In this document: positions 1 through 5,104 of the stretch, one piece after another
How the letters are laid out: each line of letters begins with the position of its first letter
Position numbering within the stretch: position 1 is the first letter of the stretch
Source: an uncultured Clostridia bacterium
GTDB taxonomy: Bacteria; Bacillota_A; Clostridia; Christensenellales; CAG-138
Assembly (NCBI GenBank): GCA_946539625.1
Contig: CAMNHT010000111.1
Location: 1-5,104, forward strand
Direction of reading: 5' to 3'
DNA length: 5,104 nucleotides
Made by a program: the position numbers and the translations under genes
The notes under the pieces: generated by a model
What the model was told of the DNA's origin: nothing
Database searches by the model: none
Seen by the model: the letters and a program-made list of their open reading frames with translations, nothing else

Positions 1-57
1 CGCGCGAACTTCCTATGTAACGAAGTGGAACGCCGCGAAGCGGTGATGAGGGGGTAT

Positions 58-198
58 CGTGCCGAAAGGCATATCGCTTACGCATCACCTCATCCGGCTT
101 CGCTCACGCTACGCCACCTTCCCCATCAAGGGGAAGGCATTGATCGCGGTGATGAGGGAGTGTCGTGCCGAAAGGCATATCGTTCCGAAGGAATATCG
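58..198. repeat. Short linker hairpin repeat (about 18 nt), three copies
   Basis: Copies lie at 58-76, 164-182 and 181-198. The first two are identical and form a TGCC/GGCA stem capped by GAAA. The third, TTCC-GAA-GGAA, has lost one loop base and changed one G-C pair to T-A, keeping the stem intact. Each ends in TATCG, and the second and third share the bases at 181-182. They fill the linkers between the 78-bp units. The stems are only 4 bp, so stability alone is weak evidence; the paired substitution is the better argument that structure matters. Confidence 0.6.
81..158. repeat. 78-bp direct repeat, copy 1
   Basis: This copy is identical over all 78 bases to 203-280. It contains a perfect 8-bp hairpin, CCTTCCCC (117-124) with GGGGAAGG (130-137), around the 5-nt loop ATCAA. 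Its ends can pair as an outer stem, CCTCATC (88-94) with GATGAGG (151-157). A nested stem within terminal inverted repeats is typical of small intergenic palindromic elements. There is no T-tract after the stem, so it does not look like an ordinary intrinsic terminator. Confidence 0.9.
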
Positions 199-202
199 CC
201 TG

Positions 203-280
203 CGCATCACCTCATCCGGCTTCGCTCACGCTACGCCACCTTCCCCATCAAGGGGAAGGCATTGATCGCGGTGATGAGGG
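203..280. repeat. 78-bp direct repeat, copy 2
   Basis: This is an exact copy of 81-158 at an offset of 122 bp, with the internal 8-bp hairpin at 239-246 and 252-259. Identity stops at both ends: base 202 differs from 80, and 281 differs from 159. That gives firm borders to the unit. Complete identity between copies suggests recent duplication or gene conversion. It lies about 100 bp upstream of the hydrolase start codon. Confidence 0.9.
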
Positions 281-363
281 GGATCGTCTCCTCTGCACAT
301 TTTGTTAAGGAACAACGCGGTAGGGACGGGCATTGCCCGACCGCCGAAACAGCAACAGGTTTG
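281..363. other. Leader between the repeat array and the hydrolase gene, no clear signal
   Basis: Nothing convincing is visible here. There are two weak inverted repeats: TTGTT-AAGG-AACAA at 302-315 and CGGGC-ATT-GCCCG at 327-339. No -35/-10 pair with good spacing could be recognised. The promoter for the plus-strand genes probably lies here or within the repeat array, but its position cannot be assigned from sequence alone. Confidence 0.4.
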
Positions 364-370
364 AAAGGAG
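364..370 (+). promoter_or_regulatory. Ribosome binding site deciding a GTG start
   Basis: AAAGGAG lies 9 nt upstream of GTG at 380. An in-frame TGA at 362-364 overlaps this site, so the reading frame cannot begin further upstream. GTG at 380 is therefore the only well-supported start for the hydrolase. Confidence 0.85.
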
Positions 371-379
371 CGGAACGCC

Positions 380-1996
380 GTGAATACGCTTGCAGATTAC
401 GTTCGCTGGGTCGGGGACCTCGATTTTCAGGCATACCCATTCCGCGACGCGGATGCGTTGGTCCTGTGCAACATCGTGTATTTTGAGCTCAGCCCGATCT
501 TTTCGGACGGAAAGCCGACGGCTCTCGTTTCCGACTGTATTCCGATGATCGAGGCGGGCGAAGCGAAGCTGATGATCACCGGCGGCGATCTCGGGAACGG
601 CGAGATCTTCGAAGCGGCGGCGCATTCCAGGCGCTTCGGCAGCCTTCGGCTCTCCGACTACGTGAATGAACTCCGCGTCGATCCGCCGCTGCAGTTTTCC
701 GCGGTGACCGTTCACGCGCCGGATTTCTCGTTCATCGCCTACCGCGGCACGGATGCGTCCATCGCCGGTTGGCGGGAAAACTGCATGATGTCGTTTACGC
801 TGACGGAGGCGCAGGCGCTTTCGCTTGCCTATGCCGAGCGCGTGATCGACGACGGCACGTGGTATATCGGCGGGCACTCGAAAGGCGCGAACCATGCGCA
901 GTATGCCGCCTGTTATTTAAGCAGCGAAAAATGGGAGAAGGTCAAACACGTCTGGCTTCTCGACGGTCCGGGGTTCTGTCCCGAGGTGCTGGATCCGAAA
1001 ATCGACGAACGGATCGATCCGAAGACCACGCGCATCATTCCGGAATACGATATCGTCGGCATGCTGTTTGAGCCGAAGATCACCGACACGAAGATCGTGA
1101 AGTCGAATCAGCGCGGGATCATGCAGCATTCACTTGCGTCGTGGCTGATCGAATACGGCAATCTTGCGGTCACGGATCACACCGACCCGGGCAGCGAACG
1201 GATCAATCATCTGATGAACGACTGGCTCGAAAGCGTTTCGCAGGAGGACCGTCCGATCTTTGTCGGGGAGTTGTTCGACGCGCTGTCCGCAGACGGCACC
1301 GAAACGCTCGAAGAGCTCAATCTGGACCGGCTGCAGTCGGTGCTTTTAAAGCTCACCGGCGTCAGCGCAACGACGCGGAAAACAATCGCGAAGCTTCCGA
1401 ACAAGTTGCTGTTCGGCGACGCGATCCAGCCCCTGCCGCAGACGAAGACCGAAAAGCTCAAGGCGTTTCTCTCCGATCTGCGCATCATCGGGGCAATCTA
1501 TCTGCTTTCCGGCGTGATCCTGTTTCTGATGTCGGGATTTCTGTTCGAGCTGACCACGATCATCGTCGTTGCGGCGCTCGCTGTTGTGCAGCTTGTTCTG
1601 ACGATCCGAAAGCTCGTGCAGCAGGGCGGAATGTTCGGTGAAACGCGAGGGCGGTTCTTCGTTCTGATCGCGGTGCTGGCGCTCGCGGCGATCCTGATCT
1701 TCAAGGAAAAAGCGATGTTTTTGATCGGGAGCGGACTTTACGGCATTCTCTGCATCGCGCTCGCGTATTACGCGATCTGGCTCGGAACCCGGCAAAAGAA
1801 GGAAAAGCCGTTTCTGCACGTTCTGAACTATATCGAAGGCGTCGTGATCGGACTGTACGGGCTCGGCTTCCTTCTGATCCCGCAAAGCGCCGTGCGTCCG
1901 TTCGCGATGTCGCTTGCGGCGTGCGTCGCCCTTGACGGGCTTGTGCGGCTTATTTACTGGGTCATCCGGTATTTCTCCGACCGCAGGCACGCATGA
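380..1996 (+). CDS. DUF2974 (Mbeg1-like) alpha/beta-hydrolase with C-terminal six-helix membrane domain
   Basis: This 538-residue protein starts at GTG behind a good ribosome binding site. The N-terminus (TLADYVRWVGDLDF, 3-16) and the lipase-like core match my knowledge of the DUF2974/Mbeg1-like family. Visible motifs are YRGTD at 121-125, the nucleophile elbow GHSKG at 165-169 (Ser167), GPGF at 196-199, and QHSLASW at 249-255 (His250). Asp224 is a possible third triad member, but this is inferred. About 150 residues after the hydrolase form roughly six hydrophobic helices (near 369-388, 391-409, 424-441, 446-468, 484-502, 508-530) with a charged Arg/His tail. This would anchor the enzyme in the membrane, with topology undetermined. 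Family members without such a tail are about 380-400 residues, so this is a fusion or extended architecture. The tail distantly recalls six-helix HdeD/DUF308 proteins, a weak suggestion. The substrate is unknown; esterase or lipase activity is plausible. Probably co-transcribed with the PAP2 gene 40 bp downstream. Confidence 0.85.
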   Translation: MNTLADYVRWVGDLDFQAYPFRDADALVLCNIVYFELSPIFSDGKPTALVSDCIPMIEAGEAKLMITGGDLGNGEIFEAAAHSRRFGSLRLSDYVNELRVDPPLQFSAVTVHAPDFSFIAYRGTDASIAGWRENCMMSFTLTEAQALSLAYAERVIDDGTWYIGGHSKGANHAQYAACYLSSEKWEKVKHVWLLDGPGFCPEVLDPKIDERIDPKTTRIIPEYDIVGMLFEPKITDTKIVKSNQRGIMQHSLASWLIEYGNLAVTDHTDPGSERINHLMNDWLESVSQEDRPIFVGELFDALSADGTETLEELNLDRLQSVLLKLTGVSATTRKTIAKLPNKLLFGDAIQPLPQTKTEKLKAFLSDLRIIGAIYLLSGVILFLMSGFLFELTTIIVVAALAVVQLVLTIRKLVQQGGMFGETRGRFFVLIAVLALAAILIFKEKAMFLIGSGLYGILCIALAYYAIWLGTRQKKEKPFLHVLNYIEGVVIGLYGLGFLLIPQSAVRPFAMSLAACVALDGLVRLIYWVIRYFSDRRHA

Positions 1997-2036
1997 AGCG
2001 TCGAAACCAATGACTGTTTTTTGAGGCAAAACACTT

Positions 2037-2738
2037 ATGGAACAAACACAACCCAAAAAGAATCCCGCGCGGCGCTCGTTTTTCGATCGGGTCCCGCCGT
2101 ACGTATTCATCACGTTCATTTACGTTCTGACCATCGACCTTCTTGTGTTCTACGCGACGCGTCCGCTTCTGCCGTACCTTCCGGCGCACAGTCTTTCGAC
2201 GCCGCTGGATGAGATGATCCCCGTAAGTCCTGCTTGGGTCACGGTCTATTTTCTGTCGTTCCTCTCGTGGGTGGTCACGGTTCTCTGGATTCTTTCGGAA
2301 AGCAAGCGGCACGCGTACCGTCTTTGCGGCGTCTATACGATCATCATGATCGCTTCGCTCGTTTGCTTCCTTGCGTATCCCGTCACGATCGAGCGTCCCG
2401 AAATCACGGGGAGCGGGCTTTTCAACGACTGGATGCGGTTTCTCTATCGGGTCGATTCGCCGACGAACCTATGCCCGTCCCTGCACGTGGTCATCAGCTA
2501 CATCTGCTGGCGCGGCACGATGGACTGCGAGAAGATCCCGAAGTGGTACCGGTGGTTTAATCTGTTCTTTCTGATCCTCGTTTGCTTTTCCATTCTCTTT
2601 GTGAAGCAGCACTTCATTGCCGACATTTTCGTTGCTGTCATTATCACCGAAGGCGCGATGCAGATCGGACGCGTGACGCGCATCGAACGCATCGGCTTTG
2701 CGATCGAAAATCGGTTCAAACGCCGCAAAGCGGAGTAA
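2037..2738 (+). CDS. PAP2-family membrane phosphatase
   Basis: This 233-residue integral membrane protein belongs to the type 2 phosphatidic acid phosphatase superfamily, whose members remove phosphate from lipid phosphates or diphosphates at the membrane. Hydrophobic segments lie near 22-42, 66-86, 96-115, 147-158, 173-190 and 193-208. Superfamily motifs are recognisable: ERP at 119-121 (motif 1, without the usual upstream Lys), PSLH at 147-150 (motif 2, His150), and KQHFIAD at 190-196 (motif 3, nucleophile His192 with Asp196). In motif 3 the canonical Arg six residues before His192 is Ile186, with Ser185 kept and KQH before the helix. I recall this KQH form from a Firmicute subgroup close to the inositol-phosphotransferase-like PAP2 proteins. 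The ATG follows a modest GAGG site (2023-2026), and an in-frame TGA at 2022-2024 rules out an upstream start. Substrate could be phosphatidate, undecaprenyl diphosphate or phosphatidylglycerophosphate; the sequence does not decide. Confidence 0.88.
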   Translation: MEQTQPKKNPARRSFFDRVPPYVFITFIYVLTIDLLVFYATRPLLPYLPAHSLSTPLDEMIPVSPAWVTVYFLSFLSWVVTVLWILSESKRHAYRLCGVYTIIMIASLVCFLAYPVTIERPEITGSGLFNDWMRFLYRVDSPTNLCPSLHVVISYICWRGTMDCEKIPKWYRWFNLFFLILVCFSILFVKQHFIADIFVAVIITEGAMQIGRVTRIERIGFAIENRFKRRKAE

Positions 2739-2752
2739 CGATATCCATATGA

Positions 2753-2780
2753 AAAACGATCCGGAAGCCCGGATCGTTTT
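2753..2780. terminator. Bidirectional intrinsic terminator between convergent operons
   Basis: A perfect 12-bp stem, AAAACGATCCGG (2753-2764) with CCGGATCGTTTT (2769-2780), closes a 4-nt AAGC loop. The A-rich left arm and T-rich right arm give a T-tract on either strand: four T on plus, five on minus. It lies 14 bp after the PAP2 stop and 5 bp after the stop of the minus-strand Cys-rich gene, so it can end both transcripts. Confidence 0.92.
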
Positions 2781-2785
2781 CTGTT

Positions 2786-3046
2786 TCAGTCCTTTTTCCG
2801 CGCGACCTCTGAGATGTCCGGCCAGCGCTTTATGATATACTGCACCGCGTTTTTCGAATGCGGCACCATGCAGTCCGTGCAGTTTTTGATTCCCGATTCC
2901 GTGTACGTGAAATTGCCGCCGCATCTGTCGCCCAGCATGTACAGCGGGCAGTAGCAGAAGAGGCAGTTGAAGTCCTCGGGATGGTTCGTCTTATGGCACG
3001 GAAAATATTTGCAGTCGGTGTTGTTGATAAACGAATCGCTGTTCAT
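2786..3046 (-). CDS. Small Cys-rich putative metal-binding protein of the cobalamin cluster
   Basis: This 86-residue soluble protein has eight cysteines: C12, C17, C28, C31, C33, C42, C56 and C59. Conserved-looking blocks are CKYFPCH (12-18), FNCLFCYCPLY (26-36), CGGNF (42-46), GIKNC (52-56) and CMVPH (59-63). This pattern matches the cysteine-rich small domain (I believe Pfam PF04071), which occurs alone or fused to cobalamin enzymes such as CobD-type decarboxylases in archaea and anaerobic bacteria. Its function is not established; metal binding, perhaps zinc, cobalt or an Fe-S cluster, is inferred from the cysteines. ATG at 3044-3046 is preferred over longer frames: it has an AGAGGAG site (3054-3060) with 7-nt spacing, begins where family similarity begins, and overlaps the cbiC stop by four bases. 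An upstream Met at 3145 would give 33 unfamiliar basic residues inside cbiC. Last gene of the operon. Confidence 0.85.
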   Translation of the reverse strand: MNSDSFINNTDCKYFPCHKTNHPEDFNCLFCYCPLYMLGDRCGGNFTYTESGIKNCTDCMVPHSKNAVQYIIKRWPDISEVARKKD

Positions 3047-3687
3047 TGCTTTGCTCCTCTCGTTTCGTCGATTTGGTATAAAAGCGCGTTTACGATGCAC
3101 GCGGCGACGTTGCTGCCGCCCTTTCTGCCGCGCGCCACGATGCACGGCACGTCCGTTTCGATGATCAGCTCTTTGGAAGCGACGACGTTCACAAACCCCA
3201 CCGGCACGCCGATGATGAGCTTCGGGCGATAGCCCGTGTCGATGTGTTCGCGAAGGCGAATGAGCGCCGTCGGTGCGTTGCCGATCGCAAAGATCACGTT
3301 ATTTCCGAGCGAAACCGCCTTGTCCATGCTGACGCGCGCGCGGGTCACGCCCTGCGCCTTCGCCTTTTCCGCGACGTCCGCGTCCGACATAAAGCAGAAC
3401 GCCTTTCCTCCGAGCTTTTCAAGCGTCCGTTTGTTGATCCCCGCAAGCGCCATCTGCGTATCGGTGACGACCGTCGCCCCGCCTTTCAGCGCGTCGAGTG
3501 CAAGACGGACCGCATCGGGTGAAAAATACAGATTGTCGGCATAGTCGAAGTCCGCCGTCGTGTGGATCACGCGCTTGATGATCGGCGCTTTTTCCGGATC
3601 GAGCAAACGATCCCCCAGTTCCTCCGTGATGATGCGAAAGCTCTCGCGCTCGATCTCCATCGGCGCGATCTTTTGAATCTCAATCAT
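3043..3687 (-). CDS. cbiC: Cobalt-precorrin-8 methylmutase (precorrin-8X methylmutase)
   Basis: This 214-residue protein is full length for the CbiC/CobH family. It moves the methyl group from C-11 to C-12 of the corrin ring, converting (cobalt-)precorrin-8 to (cobalt-)cobyrinate without an external cofactor. Family signatures seen are IHTTADFDY (41-49), whose His42 corresponds to the catalytic His of Cob[12 protein letters not shown] (75-85), IGNAPTAL (135-142), GVPVGFVN (160-167) and GRKGGSN (187-193). The start ATG at 3685-3687 has a GGGAGGG site 3 nt upstream, slightly close. A second Met at 3660 lacks a ribosome binding site. The start overlaps the cbiP stop as ATGA, and the stop overlaps the next start in the same way. 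The name cbiC is used because an anaerobic host is likely; the sequence alone does not separate the early- and late-cobalt pathways. Confidence 0.96.
   Translation of the reverse strand: MIEIQKIAPMEIERESFRIITEELGDRLLDPEKAPIIKRVIHTTADFDYADNLYFSPDAVRLALDALKGGATVVTDTQMALAGINKRTLEKLGGKAFCFMSDADVAEKAKAQGVTRARVSMDKAVSLGNNVIFAIGNAPTALIRLREHIDTGYRPKLIIGVPVGFVNVVASKELIIETDVPCIVARGRKGGSNVAACIVNALLYQIDETRGAKQ
3054..3060 (-). promoter_or_regulatory. Ribosome binding site for the Cys-rich gene, inside the cbiC 3' end
   Basis: Read on the minus strand, AGAGGAG sits 7 nt before ATG 3046 and lies within the last codons of cbiC. It decides the start of the Cys-rich gene. Together with the ATGA overlap it indicates coupling by re-initiating ribosomes. 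Confidence 0.8.
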
Positions 3688-5104
3688 ACGCCCTCCCGTA
3701 AGATGCGATAGACCGCATCCATGTCCATGTGGTTTCGGATCGTGTCGGCAAGCAGGTCGTACTGCCGCTGCTTATGCGCTTCACCGGAGACCTTGCCCAA
3801 GAGCGCGGGATCGACGCCCTTCCGCTCGGCAAGCGCACGGACGAGCGTCCCCGCGACCGCGTCCCCGTCGAGTACGCCGTGCACGTACGTTCCGCAAACG
3901 GTTCCGTTTTGACAGCCGTCCTGTTTCGTGCCGCCCGCGACCGCGTCCGTGATCGCGGCGATCGGCGCGGCGCTTTCCGTTTCGCCCATGTGGATCTCAT
4001 AGCCCTCGAAAGGCAACCCGGACAGCGTCGAAAAGACGCCGGAAAGCGTTTGGAACGCGCCGGATACCCTCGTTCTTGTCTTCTGCTCCGTAAACGTCGT
4101 TTCGACCGGCAAAAGTCCCATGCCGCGCAATGTTCCCCCGTGCTCCACGCCGCGTGGGTCGGAAAGCGTTTTTCCGAGCATCTGGTAGCCTCCGCAGATG
4201 CCGAATACCGCCCCGCCGGAATCCGCAAAGCGCAGAATTTTCGCTTCAAGCCCGCTTTGCCGGAGCCACAGAAGGTCCGCCATCGTGTTTTTCGTGCCGG
4301 GCAGGATCACAAGATCCGGCTCGCCGAACTCCCGCACGGAGGTCACATAGCGCACGGAGACCCCGTCGATCGCCTCGATCGTGCGAAAATCGGTGAAGTT
4401 CGAAAGGCGCGGCAGCCGGATCACGGCGATATCAACGAGCGCTGCGGGCTTGTTTTCGAGCCGCTCGGAAAGCGAATCCTCGTCGTCGATGTCGAGATGC
4501 ACGTACGGCACCACACCGACGACCGGAATGCCCAAAAGATTCTCAAGCTGCTTTACGCCGGGTGTTAAAATGGATTCGTCGCCGCGGAACTTATTGATGA
4601 TGACGCCCTTGACCATGGCGCGTTCGTCGGGATCGAGGAGCGCCACCGTGCCGTATAATTGTGCGAACACGCCGCCGCGGTCGATATCGCCAACCAGCAG
4701 CACCGGTGATTTCGCCGCCTTTGCCATGCCCATGTTCACAAACACGTCCGCGTCTTTGAGATTGATCTCGGCGGGACTGCCCGCGCCTTCGATCACGATC
4801 ACGTCGTTTTGCCCGGACAAAGTGTTGTATGCCTTCATGACCTCCGGCATCAGCGTTTTTTTGACCGCGAAATAGTCCCGCGCGTTCATCTGCGCCCAGA
4901 CCTCGCCGTTTACGATGACCTGCGAGCCCATATCGCTCGTTGGTTTTAATAGGATCGGGTTCATCAGCACCGACGGCTCCACGCCCGCCGCCTCCGCCTG
5001 CACGACCTGCGCGCGGCCCATTTCGAGCCCTTCCTTCGTGATGAACGAGTTCAGCGCCATGTTCTGCGCCTTGAACGGCGCGACCCGGTACCCGTCCTGA
5101 CGGA
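3684..5104 (-). CDS. cbiP: Cobyric acid synthase (adenosylcobyrinate a,c-diamide amidotransferase), 5' end missing
   Basis: CbiP/CobQ uses ATP and glutamine to amidate four side chains (b, d, e, g) of adenosylcobyrinate a,c-diamide, giving adenosylcobyric acid. The frame stays open to the right edge: upstream of Met 5060 it reads [14 protein letters not shown] directly into MALNSF, the typical family N-terminal region. The real start is therefore outside, and about 25 residues with the P-loop are missing. Numbering from Met 5060, the dethiobiotin-synthetase-like ATPase domain spans about 1-200 ([11 protein letters not shown] 91-101, [10 protein letters not shown] 124-133, NKFRGD 156-161). The class I glutamine amidotransferase-like domain follows (LPGTKNT 253-259, [11 protein letters not shown] 286-296 with nucleophile Cys289, GYEIHMGE 353-360, YVHG 392-395 with His394). 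No frameshift or lost catalytic residue is visible. Its stop overlaps the cbiC start by four bases. Confidence 0.96.
   Translation of the reverse strand, partial: RQDGYRVAPFKAQNMALNSFITKEGLEMGRAQVVQAEAAGVEPSVLMNPILLKPTSDMGSQVIVNGEVWAQMNARDYFAVKKTLMPEVMKAYNTLSGQNDVIVIEGAGSPAEINLKDADVFVNMGMAKAAKSPVLLVGDIDRGGVFAQLYGTVALLDPDERAMVKGVIINKFRGDESILTPGVKQLENLLGIPVVGVVPYVHLDIDDEDSLSERLENKPAALVDIAVIRLPRLSNFTDFRTIEAIDGVSVRYVTSVREFGEPDLVILPGTKNTMADLLWLRQSGLEAKILRFADSGGAVFGICGGYQMLGKTLSDPRGVEHGGTLRGMGLLPVETTFTEQKTRTRVSGAFQTLSGVFSTLSGLPFEGYEIHMGETESAAPIAAITDAVAGGTKQDGCQNGTVCGTYVHGVLDGDAVAGTLVRALAERKGVDPALLGKVSGEAHKQRQYDLLADTIRNHMDMDAVYRILREGV

Larger units (their letters stand above)
39..280. repeat. Intergenic repeat array: two full 78-bp units plus the tail of a third
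   Basis: Seen directly: the array alternates a 78-bp core with short linkers. The first unit is represented only by its tail (GCGGTGATGAGGG, about 40-52), so the array may continue left of the window or have been cut there. The linker at 53-80 is 28 nt and the linker at 159-202 is 44 nt. The first 24 nt of both linkers match with two differences, and the 16-nt length difference is explained by one extra short hairpin at 183-198. The structure suggests a non-coding intergenic element, either a small palindromic repeat or a MITE-like element. No transposase is visible and no target-site duplication can be established. Frames that stay open across the array are a by-product of the repeat. Confidence 0.85.

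Noticed and set aside
117..137. Intrinsic terminator at the repeat hairpin
   Set aside because: The stem is good, but it is followed by CATTGATCG with no T-tract, and the same structure recurs at 239-259 as part of a repeat.
39..280. CRISPR array
   Set aside because: The repeat units are 78 bp, far too long, and the linkers are similar to each other instead of unique spacers. No cas gene is present.
1..486. Open plus-strand frame through the repeats into the hydrolase gene
   Set aside because: Its sequence is dictated by the repeats (the same peptide segments recur), and it then overlaps the true hydrolase gene in another frame. There is no ribosome binding site or recognisable protein.
1997..2036. 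Promoter or terminator between the hydrolase and PAP2 genes
   Set aside because: The T-run at 2017-2022 has no stem before it, and no -35/-10 pair with suitable spacing could be seen in 40 bp.
1346..2119. 257-codon minus-strand open frame antisense to the hydrolase
   Set aside because: It is low-complexity, Arg/Asp/Gln-rich and without family features. It lies opposite a gene with clear motifs and is the usual antisense shadow of GC-rich coding DNA.
3047..3145. N-terminal extension of the Cys-rich protein by 33 residues
   Set aside because: The extension lies within cbiC, is strongly basic and unlike the family. The ribosome binding site at 3054-3060 fits only the ATG at 3046.
3680..4249. 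189-codon minus-strand frame inside cbiP
   Set aside because: It is a Ser/Arg-rich shifted reading of cbiP. The cbiP frame runs on intact through the same bases, so it is neither a frameshift fragment nor a nested gene.
3729..4568. 279-codon plus-strand open frame antisense to cbiP
   Set aside because: It is Arg-rich with no recognisable motif, and is fully covered by cbiP, which has intact catalytic motifs on the other strand.

Overview
The window looks like chromosomal DNA from a moderately GC-rich anaerobic Firmicute, probably a clostridial gut or rumen lineage such as Oscillospirales or Christensenellales. This is inferred from three things: strong AGGAGG-type ribosome binding sites, a cobalamin pathway protein set with a stand-alone Cys-rich protein as seen in anaerobes, and a long intergenic repeat built on CCTTCCCC-ATCAA-GGGGAAGG, a style I associate with clostridial genomes. 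No species can be named from the sequence.

Layout. Positions 1-379 hold no credible gene. They carry two identical 78-bp direct repeats (81-158 and 203-280), the tail of a third unit (about 39-52), and short hairpin-forming linkers. A plus-strand pair follows: 380-1996, a DUF2974 (Mbeg1-like) alpha/beta-hydrolase with a six-helix membrane tail, and 2037-2738, a PAP2-family membrane phosphatase. They are 40 bp apart and probably co-transcribed. A perfect 12-bp-stem terminator (2753-2780) separates this pair from a convergent minus-strand cobalamin cluster.

Read 5' to 3' on the minus strand, that cluster is cbiP (cobyric acid synthase, cut by the right edge), cbiC (cobalt-precorrin-8 methylmutase) and an 86-residue eight-cysteine protein. 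Both junctions are 4-bp ATGA overlaps, so the three are very likely one translationally coupled operon whose promoter, and any cobalamin riboswitch, lies beyond the right edge.

Together: CbiC completes the corrin ring methyl rearrangement to cobyrinate, and CbiP amidates the a,c-diamide to cobyric acid. The Cys-rich protein probably has a metal-binding or assembly role in the pathway that remains uncharacterised. The plus-strand pair may act on membrane lipids or other hydrophobic esters and phosphates; its substrates cannot be read from the sequence. I found no clear new system. The points most worth a second look are the coupled Cys-rich protein, the hydrolase-membrane fusion beside a lipid phosphatase, and the structured repeat array with a paired compensatory change in its linker hairpins.
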